Both the position numbers and the translations under genes were made by a program. The notes beneath the pieces are model-generated. The model was given only the letters and a program-made list of their open reading frames with translations. It did no database searches and was not told the origin of the DNA. A DNA stretch of 64,000 bases from Streptomyces coeruleorubidus. GTDB lineage: Bacteria > Actinomycetota > Actinomycetes > Streptomycetales > Streptomycetaceae. Of this stretch, positions 1 through 7,444 are shown piece after piece; within the stretch, counting starts at the first letter, position 1; each line of letters starts with the position of its first letter. Where the stretch lies: contig NZ_CP023694.1 in the NCBI RefSeq assembly GCF_008705135.1, positions 1,984,001 through 2,048,000 on the forward strand, written 5' to 3'.

Positions 1-922
1 AGACCAGGTAGCGGGAGGCGCCGAGCTCGGGCAGCACGCGCTCGAGCTGTCCGCCGAACACCCAGGTGATCAGCGCGGCGACGAGGAACCAGCTGGGCGC
101 GACGTAGACGGGCACGCCGAACGGCCGCCCCATCAACAGTCCGCCTCGCGGCTCCGGGGGGCGCTGGGGCGCGGGGCCCTTGCCGTCCGCCGAGTGCGCG
201 AGGTGACGGGCACCGGGGCCGGAGGCGGCGTGCTGGCCGTTCGCATCAGGCTCGCCCGCGGCAGAGTCCATGTGCGGGCCGGTGGCGAAGGCACGGTCGG
301 GGTGCGCGTCGGCCTCCGGCGGACGGCTGCCGTCGTGCCCGCCCGCGGCAGAGTCCGTGTGCGGGCCGGTGGCGAAGGCACGGTCGGGGTGCGCGTCGGC
401 CTCCGGCGGGCGGCTGCCGTCGTGCCCGCCGTGGGCGGGGGCCTTGCGCAGGGCATCGCCCGCGGAGCCGTCCGCGTGCGCGTCAGCCTCCGAACGGCGG
501 CTGCCCTGGCTCTCGCCGTGAGCCGGGGCCTTGCGCAGGGCATCCGTCTCGGGGCTGTCCGGGTGCTCCTGGTGGGAGGCTTCCGGGGATTGCCGGTCCG
601 GGGGGCCGTCGGTCGTGGCGGCTGCGTTCTGGCCGGGGGCCGGGTCTCCCGGACGCGGGGCGGCCGGGCGGACGGGGCCGGGGGTCTCAGGCGCTGCCGC
701 GTCGGCCGTCGGTCCGGGTGTCTGTGGGGACGGACGGTCGTCCGGCCGGGGCGGCGGCGTCGCGGCAGGGGCGTCGTCGTCGCTCGTGGAGGTGAACCGC
801 CGTACGTCCGTGGACCGTTCGTCGGCGGAGGTGGGGTCGGTGGCCCGGGCCGGAGGCCCTGCGTGATCGGCCGACTCCTCGTTGCCGGACCGCGGCTGCC
901 CGCGCCCGCCGCTCTCGTCCAC
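1..922 (-). CDS. M50 site-2 protease family protein, N-terminal part (cut by window edge)
   Basis: The gene runs off the left edge; about 307 residues are visible. The last part before the edge (from 133 downward) reads MGRPFGVPVYVAPSWFLVAA, the typical start of actinobacterial M50 metalloproteases, which cleave within membranes. Upstream and in frame is an open stretch of about 263 residues rich in Pro, Ala, Asp and Gly, with a 29-residue tandem repeat; it looks disordered and cytoplasmic. I chose the GTG at 922 because GAGGGG lies 7 nt before it. The ATG at 133, behind GAGG, would give the ordinary short protein and remains possible. The zinc-binding HEXXH lies outside the window. Third codon positions in the extension are strongly G/C, which supports coding. 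It is divergent from the RecB-like gene. Confidence 0.8.
   Translation of the reverse strand, partial: MDESGGRGQPRSGNEESADHAGPPARATDPTSADERSTDVRRFTSTSDDDAPAATPPPRPDDRPSPQTPGPTADAAAPETPGPVRPAAPRPGDPAPGQNAAATTDGPPDRQSPEASHQEHPDSPETDALRKAPAHGESQGSRRSEADAHADGSAGDALRKAPAHGGHDGSRPPEADAHPDRAFATGPHTDSAAGGHDGSRPPEADAHPDRAFATGPHMDSAAGEPDANGQHAASGPGARHLAHSADGKGPAPQRPPEPRGGLLMGRPFGVPVYVAPSWFLVAALITWVFGGQLERVLPELGASRYLV
254..601 (-). repeat. 87-bp degenerate tandem repeat inside the M50 protease gene
   Basis: Two nearly identical 87-bp units lie head to tail at 254-340 and 341-427. Two more diverged units follow at the same period: the shared 19-mer starting gggccttgcgcag recurs at 439 and at 526, exactly 87 bp apart. 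Each unit encodes 29 residues of the protease's N-terminal extension, with the shared part GSRPPEADAHPDRAFATG in the best-conserved copies and DALRKAPAHG in the diverged ones. Confidence 0.85.
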
Positions 923-1109
923 CGGTGTCCCCTCGTTCGCTGCTTCTCCCGCGCCTGCCGGACGGGAGGGTCTCGAGTCGATGGTATGCGTCCGTCGAGG
1001 TGCGTTCCGCCCCGGCACCCCTGAGTTTCCTCCGCCCCGCCTCCTCGCTCCTGCCCGCGGCGCGACCGCGGCTGGGTCACTGTCAGTGGCGGGCCGTATG
1101 GTCTGAGGC

Positions 1110-2069
1110 ATGGAGACGAGCACCGAGGGCGCGGCACAGCCCGACAGCAGCCCTGCCGCGGCGGTGGATCCGCCGGTCCCGGCCGGGTCCGTGGAGGCGG
1201 TCATCGAGACGGCGGTGGAGACGGCGACCGAGACCGCGCCCACCGCCATACCGCCCGCCTCGCTGTCCCCCTCGCGTGCCAGTGACTTCATGCAGTGCCC
1301 GCTGCTCTACCGTTTCCGGGTCATCGACCGGCTGCCGGAGAAGCCGAGCGAGGCGGCGACCAGGGGCACGCTGGTGCACGCGGTCCTGGAGCGGCTCTTC
1401 GACGCCCCGGCGGCCGAGCGCACGGCACCGCGGGCGAAGTCGCTGATCCCGGGCCAGTGGGACCGGCTGCGGGAGACGCGGCCGGAGGTCGTGGAGCTGT
1501 TCGCCGACGATCCGCAGGGCGAGCGGCTGGCGCGCTGGCTGGGCGAGGCCGAGCAGCTCGTCGAGCGCTGGTTCAGCCTGGAGGACCCCAGCCGGCTGGA
1601 GCCGGCCGAGCGGGAGCTGTTCGTCGAGGCCGAGCTGGAGTCCGGGCTGCGGCTGCGCGGGATCATCGACCGGGTCGACGTGGCGCCCACGGGCGAGGTG
1701 CGGATCGTCGACTACAAGACGGGGAAGGCCCCCAGGCCCGAGTACTCCGAGGGCGCCCTGTTCCAGATGAAGTTCTACGCCCTCGTCGTCTGGCGGCTGA
1801 AGAACGTGGTCCCGCGGCGGCTCCAGCTGGTCTACCTCGGCAGTGGTCAGGTGCTGACGTACGACCCCGTCCTCGCCGACCTGGAGCGGGTCGAGCGCAA
1901 GCTGCTGGCGCTGTGGGAGGCGATCCGGCTGGCGACCGAGACGGGCGACTGGCGGCCGCGCCCCACGAAGCTGTGCGGCTGGTGCGATCACCAGGCCCAC
2001 TGTCCGGAGTTCGGCGGCACTCCCCCGCCGTATCCGCTGCCGTTGCGGGAGACCGGCCAGGGCGGCTGA
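1110..2069 (+). CDS. RecB-family PD-(D/E)XK nuclease with a four-cysteine cluster
   Basis: A 319-residue protein of the Cas4/AddB-like RecB nuclease family. After a disordered, acidic first 50 residues it has SRASDFMQCPLLYRF (Cys63), the RGTLVHAVLERL helix carrying His90, the catalytic core GIIDRVDV...IVDYKTGK, and a C-terminal CGWCDHQAHCPEF. Cys63 plus the three late cysteines is the pattern that holds a 4Fe-4S cluster in this family. The expected activity is a metal-dependent DNA exonuclease; its partner and substrate are unknown. No helicase gene lies next to it. The ATG at 1110 is the first good start. It is divergent from the M50 gene and 54 bp upstream of the response regulator. Confidence 0.88.
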   Translation: METSTEGAAQPDSSPAAAVDPPVPAGSVEAVIETAVETATETAPTAIPPASLSPSRASDFMQCPLLYRFRVIDRLPEKPSEAATRGTLVHAVLERLFDAPAAERTAPRAKSLIPGQWDRLRETRPEVVELFADDPQGERLARWLGEAEQLVERWFSLEDPSRLEPAERELFVEAELESGLRLRGIIDRVDVAPTGEVRIVDYKTGKAPRPEYSEGALFQMKFYALVVWRLKNVVPRRLQLVYLGSGQVLTYDPVLADLERVERKLLALWEAIRLATETGDWRPRPTKLCGWCDHQAHCPEFGGTPPPYPLPLRETGQGG

Positions 2070-2123
2070 GTCCGGCGGCCTCGCGCAGGGCAGAATGGGG
2101 CCGGACTAGCGAAGGAGACTTAC

Positions 2124-2795
2124 GTGGCCATCCGCGTCCTACTGGTCGACGACCAGCCCCTGCTCCGTACGGGCTTCCGGATGATCCTGGAGGCCGAGCA
2201 GGACCTCGCGGTCGTCGGCGAGGCCGGAGACGGCCTCCAGGCGCTCGACCAGGTGCGGGCGCTACAGCCCGACGTGGTCCTGATGGACATCCGCATGCCG
2301 CGGATGGACGGCGTGGAGGCGACCCGGCAGATCACCGGCCCCGGCCGGGACGGTCCGGCGAAGGTCCTGGTGCTGACCACCTTCGACCTCGACGAGTACG
2401 TGGTCGAGGCCCTGCGGGCCGGTGCCAGCGGCTTCCTGCTCAAGGACGCCCCGGCCAACGAGCTGGTGCAGGCGATCCGGGTCGTGGCCGCGGGGGAGGC
2501 GATGCTCGCGCCGAGCATCACCAGGCGGCTGCTCGACAAGTACGCCACGCATCTGCCGTCGGGCGAGGAGCCCGTGCCGGACACGCTGCACACGCTCACC
2601 GACCGCGAGGTCGAGGTGCTGAAGCTGGTGGCGCGCGGGCTGTCCAACGCCGAGATCGCCGCCGACCTGTTCGTCAGCGAGACCACCGTCAAGACGCACG
2701 TCGGGCATGTGCTCACCAAGCTGGGCCTGCGCGACCGCGTGCAGGCCGCGGTGTACGCCTACGAGAGCGGTCTGGTGCGCCCCGGCGCGCAGTAG
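2124..2795 (+). CDS. NarL/LuxR-type response regulator (orphan)
   Basis: A 223-residue two-domain regulator. The receiver domain covers residues 1-120, with acidic pair D9/D10, phospho-acceptor D55 (VVLMDIRMP), the switch threonines LTT near 84-86 and K107 (FLLKDAP). The DNA-binding domain covers roughly 150-215, with the LuxR helix-turn-helix LSNAEIAADLFVSETTVKTH. The start is the GTG at 2124, 7 nt after GGAGA. No histidine kinase gene is adjacent, so the partner kinase must be elsewhere or absent. A strong terminator follows. The family is clear; the target genes cannot be deduced. Confidence 0.93.
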   Translation: MAIRVLLVDDQPLLRTGFRMILEAEQDLAVVGEAGDGLQALDQVRALQPDVVLMDIRMPRMDGVEATRQITGPGRDGPAKVLVLTTFDLDEYVVEALRAGASGFLLKDAPANELVQAIRVVAAGEAMLAPSITRRLLDKYATHLPSGEEPVPDTLHTLTDREVEVLKLVARGLSNAEIAADLFVSETTVKTHVGHVLTKLGLRDRVQAAVYAYESGLVRPGAQ

Positions 2796-2817
2796 GCCTC
2801 CTCACCGCCGGAACACG

Positions 2818-2855
2818 AAGAGGGCGCCCCCTGCAGAGCAGGGAGCGCCCTCTTT
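2818..2855. terminator. Bidirectional hairpin terminator
   Basis: A 17-bp stem with one mismatch (arms 2818-2834 and 2838-2854) and a 3-nt loop, ending in TCTTT on the plus strand and starting with AAGAG. It lies between the converging response-regulator gene and the minus-strand binding-protein gene, so it can serve both. Confidence 0.85.
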
Positions 2856-2867
2856 CGCGCGGGTGCG

Positions 2868-4451
2868 TCAGGCGTCCTTGCTCAGCTCCCAGAAGCGGAA
2901 CACGGTGGACGCGTCGAGGCAGTACTCCAGTCCGTAGACGCCGTCGCGGACGACCGCGTACTGCTTGGCCTGCCACACCGGCAGGACGGGCAGTTCGTCG
3001 GCGACGATGTCCTGGAGCTCCCCGAACTCCTTGTCGGTGGCGGCCCGGTTGGTGAGGGCGGCGGTGCGCGGGATGAGCGTGCCGGTGATGGTGCCGTTGT
3101 CGTAGTTGTTGCTCAGCACGTTGCCCTCGCCGAAGAAGGGGGCCGTGAAGTTGTCGGCGTCCGGGTAGTCCGGCACCCAGCCCTTCACGTACACGCCGTA
3201 CTTGCCGGCGGCGATGTCCTTCTCGTACTGGCCGAAGGGGACGGACTTGACCTCGGCGTCGAACAGGCCGCTGGCGTTGAGCTGGCCGGCGATGGCGGTC
3301 AACTCCTGGTCGGTGGCGGGGCCGTAGCGGGACGGCGTGGACCACAGGGTCAGCTTCACCTTGCCGGTGATGCCGTCCTCGCGCAGCGCGGCCTGGGCCT
3401 TGGCCTTGGAGGGGCGGGCGCCGTAGGTGTCGAAGAAGGCCGTGTTGTGGCCGGCGATACCCGCCGGGATGATCGAGTACAGCGGGGTCGCGGTGCCCTG
3501 GTAGACGTCCTTGATGAGGGCTTCGCGGTCGAGCAGATGCGCGATGGCCTTGCGGACGCCGAGCTTTCCGGCGACCGGGTCGTCCATGTTGAACACCAGG
3601 TGCTGGACCTCGGCGCTGCTGCCCTCGATGACCTCGACGCCGGTGCCGTCGTCGGCCTTCTCCATGTCGGCGACGTCGCCGGCGGTGAGGCCGCGGTAGG
3701 CGATGTCGACTTCCTCGTTCTGGATGGCCTGCTTGAGGGCGGTCTGGTCGCCGTCGAAGAACTTGAGCGTCACGCCGGTGTTCTTCACCTCGGCGGTGCC
3801 CTTGTAGTTCTCGTTGACGGAGAAGACGGCCTGCTCGTCGTCGAACGAGTCGAGCTGGTAGGGGCCGGACCCGACGGCCTTGCCGTCCTTGCGCAGCCCG
3901 TCCGCGTCGTACTCACGGTGGTCGACGATGGAGCCGGCACCCGAGGCGATCTTGCTCGGGAAGGTGGCGTCGGCCGTGTTGAGCCGGAAGACGACCGTCT
4001 TCTCGTCCGGCGTCTCGACCTCGTCCAGCGTGGGGAACATGACCGCGGGGCCGTCCGGGTCGTTGATCTTCAGCATGCGGTCGAAGGAGAACTTGACGTC
4101 CTCGGAGGTGAGCGCGTCACCGTTGCTGAACTTGAGGCCGTCCTTCAGCGTGCACTTGTAGACCGTGGTCTGCGTGTCGGTGAAGGAGCAGCTCTCGGCG
4201 GCCTCCGGCTGTGGTTCCGTTGCGCCCTTGGGGAAGCTGAGCAGCGACTGGAAGACGTTGTTGAACAACAGCCAGGAGCCGGGGTCGTAGCCGGAGGCCG
4301 GATCGGTGGCCAGGACGTCGTCGGACATCCCCACCACCACGTTGGAGCCGTCCCCCGCGGAGTCCCCGGTCTCCGTGCCACAGCCGGTCAGCAGGCCGGA
4401 GGCGAGCCCCGCCACGATGGGCAGGACCGGCCACTGGTTGCGTATGTTCAC
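2868..4451 (-). CDS. ABC transporter substrate-binding lipoprotein, family 5 (peptide/oligopeptide)
   Basis: A 527-residue SBP_bac_5 (DppA/OppA-like) extracellular solute receptor. The N-terminus is a lipoprotein signal: a short charged region, a hydrophobic stretch and the lipobox LLTGC, so the protein is anchored to the outer face of the membrane. The GTG at 4451 is chosen because AAGG sits 6 nt before it and it places the signal peptide at the true N-terminus; an in-frame ATG 60 nt upstream gives an implausible leader. It carries typical family features such as FSFDRMLKINDPDGP and a terminal VLPVWQAKQYAV segment. It lies 108 bp downstream of a close paralogue in the same direction. No permease or ATPase genes accompany it, so it must supply a transporter encoded elsewhere. 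Confidence 0.9.
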   Translation of the reverse strand: MNIRNQWPVLPIVAGLASGLLTGCGTETGDSAGDGSNVVVGMSDDVLATDPASGYDPGSWLLFNNVFQSLLSFPKGATEPQPEAAESCSFTDTQTTVYKCTLKDGLKFSNGDALTSEDVKFSFDRMLKINDPDGPAVMFPTLDEVETPDEKTVVFRLNTADATFPSKIASGAGSIVDHREYDADGLRKDGKAVGSGPYQLDSFDDEQAVFSVNENYKGTAEVKNTGVTLKFFDGDQTALKQAIQNEEVDIAYRGLTAGDVADMEKADDGTGVEVIEGSSAEVQHLVFNMDDPVAGKLGVRKAIAHLLDREALIKDVYQGTATPLYSIIPAGIAGHNTAFFDTYGARPSKAKAQAALREDGITGKVKLTLWSTPSRYGPATDQELTAIAGQLNASGLFDAEVKSVPFGQYEKDIAAGKYGVYVKGWVPDYPDADNFTAPFFGEGNVLSNNYDNGTITGTLIPRTAALTNRAATDKEFGELQDIVADELPVLPVWQAKQYAVVRDGVYGLEYCLDASTVFRFWELSKDA

Positions 4452-4559
4452 GTGTGTGCCTTGTCGTCGGTTCTCGAGAACACCCGGAGCATGTCCCTGG
4501 CTCCGGGGCACGGGTCCCCGGGGGCCGCGGTCACCGGCCCCGGGGTCCCAGCGGGTCCG

Positions 4560-6164
4560 TCAGCCACTCACGCCCCGGCCGAGCTCCCACAACTGGAGCG
4601 TCGACGAGGAGTTGAGGGCGTACGCGGTACCCGTGATGTCGTCGCGCGCGGCGACGTACTGCTTGCCCTGCCACAGCGGGAGCACAGGCACGTCGGAGGC
4701 GACGATGTCCTGAATGTCCGTCAGGCTGGAGGCGGCGGACAGCCGGTCCGCCTCACGGCGGGACTCCGGGATCAGGGTGTTGCGGATCTGGTTGTTGTCG
4801 TACGGCGAGCCAAGGGTGTTGTCCTTGTCCAGGAACGGCGCGAGGAAGTTGTCGGCGTCCGGGAAGTCCGGGAACCAGCCCATGCCGTAGACGTCGTACT
4901 CGCCCTTCTTCTCGGCCGGGCGGAACGTGTCCCACGGCGTGCCCTTGATGCCGACCTCGAACAGGCCGCTGGAGTTCAGCTGGTCGCGCAGGACCTCGAA
5001 CTCCTTCTTGGTGGCCGGTCCGTAGTGGTCGGTGGTGTAGTGCAGCGTCAGCTTCACCGGGGTGGTGATGTTCGCCTGGTTGAGCAGGGAGCGGGCCTTG
5101 GTGACGTTCGGGTCGCCGTACTTGTTGAAGAACGAGTTGGAGTGACCCGTGACGCTGGCCGGGACCAGCGAGTACAGCGGCTCGGCCTGGGAGCCGTAGA
5201 CCTTGGAGACCAGCTCGCTGCGGTTGACGATCTGGGCCATCGCCTGGCGTACGGCCTTGGACTTCACGGTCGGGGCGTCGGTGTTGAAGCCCAGGTAGCG
5301 GATCTCCAGGCCGGGCATCTCGACGAGGTCGACGCCGGTGTCCGCGTCGCCCGAGAGCTTGCGGATCTGGTCGGGCGACATGGCGCGGGTCATCAGGTCG
5401 ATGTCGCCCTTGTTCAGCGCCTCGCCCATGGCGCCGGCGTCCTTGAAGGAGACCATGTCGATCTTGCCGTTGTTCACCTTCAGGCTCCCCTTGTAATCGG
5501 GGTTCCGGGTGAACTCGGCCTTGTTCAGCTCGCCGTCCTCGACGTCGGCCTTGAAGGTGTACGGGCCGGAGCCCTGGAGGTCGAAGCCGTCACGCAGCTT
5601 GTTCTTCGGGTACTCGTCGGGGTCGACGATGCCGGCGACCGGTGTCGACAGCTTGTACGGGAAGGTCGCGTCGGCGGTCTTGAGGTGGAAGATGACCTCG
5701 TGGTCGCCCTGCGTCTCGACGGTGTCGATGGTGGACAGCAGCGCGAACACTCCGCTGTCGGCCTTGAGGGAACGGGCCCGGTCGATCGAGTACTTGACGT
5801 CGGCCGCGGTGACGGGGTCGCCGTTCGCGAACTTCAGGCCGTCGCGCAGGGTGCAGGCGTAGCGCTCGTTGCCGGTGTCGGTGAAGCCGCAGCGCTCGGC
5901 GGCCTCCGGTACCGGCTCGCCCTCGCCGCGCGGCTGGATCATCAGGGTCTGCACGGTCTGGCGCAGGATGTTCCAGGTGCCGACGTCGTAGGCGTACGCC
6001 GGATCGAGGGGCGCGGGGGCGTCCTTCGAGGCGGTGAACCGGTCCGTGGTGCCGACGACGATCGCGCCGCCGTTGTCGCTCCCGCTGTCGGACCCGCCAC
6101 AGGCGGCGAGCACCGGCGCGAGCAGGCCGATCACGGCCGGCAGCACCAAAGTCTTGCGGTTCAT
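4560..6164 (-). CDS. ABC transporter substrate-binding lipoprotein, family 5 (paralogue)
   Basis: A 534-residue SBP_bac_5 receptor starting MNRKTLVLPAVIGLLAPVLA, then the lipobox cysteine and a Ser/Gly/Asp linker. The ATG at 6164 is chosen because the signal peptide begins there and GGAGA precedes it by 9 nt; an upstream ATG gives a leader unlike any signal sequence. It resembles the next gene along its length, for example DIVASDVPVLPLWQGKQYVA against DIVADELPVLPVWQAKQYAV, so the pair arose by tandem duplication. Ligand unknown; peptides are usual for the family. It is probably the first gene of a two-gene operon with a promoter in the 400-bp gap upstream. Confidence 0.9.
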   Translation of the reverse strand: MNRKTLVLPAVIGLLAPVLAACGGSDSGSDNGGAIVVGTTDRFTASKDAPAPLDPAYAYDVGTWNILRQTVQTLMIQPRGEGEPVPEAAERCGFTDTGNERYACTLRDGLKFANGDPVTAADVKYSIDRARSLKADSGVFALLSTIDTVETQGDHEVIFHLKTADATFPYKLSTPVAGIVDPDEYPKNKLRDGFDLQGSGPYTFKADVEDGELNKAEFTRNPDYKGSLKVNNGKIDMVSFKDAGAMGEALNKGDIDLMTRAMSPDQIRKLSGDADTGVDLVEMPGLEIRYLGFNTDAPTVKSKAVRQAMAQIVNRSELVSKVYGSQAEPLYSLVPASVTGHSNSFFNKYGDPNVTKARSLLNQANITTPVKLTLHYTTDHYGPATKKEFEVLRDQLNSSGLFEVGIKGTPWDTFRPAEKKGEYDVYGMGWFPDFPDADNFLAPFLDKDNTLGSPYDNNQIRNTLIPESRREADRLSAASSLTDIQDIVASDVPVLPLWQGKQYVAARDDITGTAYALNSSSTLQLWELGRGVSG

Positions 6165-6572
6165 GCTCGAGTTTCTCCAGAGCTGTCGACTCCGTGTACC
6201 CGGCATGCAGGGGTGGCGCAGCGGATCACGGGGGTGGGGCGAGGTTCTCGCAACGAGATTAGTCGCGGTCGGCAGGAGGGTTCGCCGCCACCGGAGTTGA
6301 GCACCCATCACGCTGCGGAACCGGGCGTGGACGCACCGAAAACCCGACAGCGGAAGCTTTGGTGCAGCGTTCCATCAATCGGGACACAAGGGCACGCCGA
6401 CGGCCCCCCACAGGGGGTGCGCAGCACACGCCGGACTTGGCGTCGACCCCGGCCTGCGTGGGGAACGTCACACCCGTAAACGGGTTCGAAGGTACGGAAA
6501 TTCGATCCTCCGCGGAGTTCGAATTCACCTTCGGAATTACCGCCCTAACACCGTTGCACGCTGGGTGAACAC
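6165..6572. other. Intergenic region upstream of the binding-protein pair
   Basis: About 400 bp without a convincing gene. It is less GC-rich than its surroundings near 6470-6570. It holds a short perfect inverted repeat ACCCGT-AA-ACGGGT (6472-6485) and several TTCGAA/GAATTC-type near-palindromes (6483-6540). These could be regulator sites for the minus-strand binding-protein operon or the end region of the HAD gene. I could not assign a promoter with confidence. Confidence 0.4.
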
Positions 6573-7274
6573 CTAGCGCATTTCCGTCATCAGGCCGTGC
6601 AGAAATGTCAGGTCGACCTCTTCGAGAGAGGTGACGACCGTACGCCTCAGGGCCGGGGCGATGGGGGCCACGGAGGGCACCGCGACGACCTGGCAGCCCG
6701 CGGCCTCGGCGGCGGCGACCCCGGTCGCCGTGTCCTCGATGACGGCGCACCGGGCGGGTTCGGCGCCGAGTCCGGCGGCGGCCGCGAGGTACGGGTCGGG
6801 GTGGGGCTTGGTCCGCGGGACCTCGTCGCCGGCCACCGTCAGGGCGAAGTGGTGCGCACCCAGGGACGTCAGCACCCGGTCGATGATGCGCCGGTGCGAG
6901 GCGGAGACCAGGGCCGTGGGGATCTCGTACTCGTACAGCTCGGCCAGCAGCCGGCCGGCGCCGGGCATCAGCGGCAGGGTGCGGCCGATGCGGTCCTCGA
7001 AGCCGTCGTTCAGGAGCACCGTGAGCTCGTCGAGCGCGATGTCCGCGCCGGTGGCCTCGATAAGGAACCCCGCGCTGCGGGTCATGGGGCCGCCGACGAC
7101 GACGTGGCGCCAGGACTCGTCGAGCACGTGGCCGAGGGAGGCGAAGACCTCGACCTCGACGTCCCACCAGAAGCCCTCCGTGTCCACCAGGGTGCCGTCC
7201 ATGTCGAGGAGCACGGCCTGCAGGGCCGAGCCTTCGGCCGTACGTGTACCGAGCGCGGGGACCGTACTGGTCAT
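6573..7274 (-). CDS. HAD-superfamily hydrolase (beta-phosphoglucomutase/phosphatase-like)
   Basis: A 233-residue haloacid-dehalogenase-type phosphatase. Motif I is LLDMDGTLVDTE with the nucleophile and acid/base aspartates, motif II lies in TALVSASHRR, motif III is the lysine in RTKPHPDPYL, and motif IV is CAVIEDTATGV. The cap region in between is of the helical (C1) type. The start at ATG 7274 is fixed by a near-perfect ribosome site AAGGAGGT 7 nt upstream; a longer in-frame start is less likely. It follows metH in the same direction with a 170-bp gap containing a 30-bp palindrome. The substrate cannot be told from sequence; sugar phosphates are typical. Confidence 0.88.
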   Translation of the reverse strand: MTSTVPALGTRTAEGSALQAVLLDMDGTLVDTEGFWWDVEVEVFASLGHVLDESWRHVVVGGPMTRSAGFLIEATGADIALDELTVLLNDGFEDRIGRTLPLMPGAGRLLAELYEYEIPTALVSASHRRIIDRVLTSLGAHHFALTVAGDEVPRTKPHPDPYLAAAAGLGAEPARCAVIEDTATGVAAAEAAGCQVVAVPSVAPIAPALRRTVVTSLEEVDLTFLHGLMTEMR

Positions 7275-7298
7275 CCACCTACCTCCTTGAGGGACGAT

Positions 7299-7328
7299 CA
7301 GGCCGGTTCCCACGTGGGAACCGGCCTG
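7299..7328. terminator. 30-bp perfect palindrome between metH and the HAD gene
   Basis: Two 15-nt arms, cAGGCCGGTTCCCAC and its exact complement, abut without a spacer. On the minus-strand transcript it would fold into a very stable hairpin after metH and about 10 nt upstream of the Shine-Dalgarno of the HAD gene. No U-tract follows, as is common in Streptomyces terminators. It could end metH transcription, insulate the HAD leader, or bind a dimeric regulator. Confidence 0.6.
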
Positions 7329-7444
7329 CAGTGGACCGACCAGTCTACGTCGTGTGCGGAGGAAGTGCCTCGTTTAACCGCTGTGCCCCCGGGCACACAG
7401 TGCGTACGCCGGGGGCTGCCGTGGAATGTGCCCGGTGGGGCGGC

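Noticed and set aside
133..1137. A 334-codon open frame on the minus strand and several plus-strand frames across 190-1450
   Set aside because: Composition is random Arg/Pro/Ser typical of GC-rich shadows. Another minus-strand frame here continues straight into the M50 membrane domain and has a ribosome site.
6359..6568. A 69-codon open frame in the gap upstream of the binding-protein pair
   Set aside because: No ribosome site and no family resemblance; the stretch is AT-richer and looks like a promoter region.
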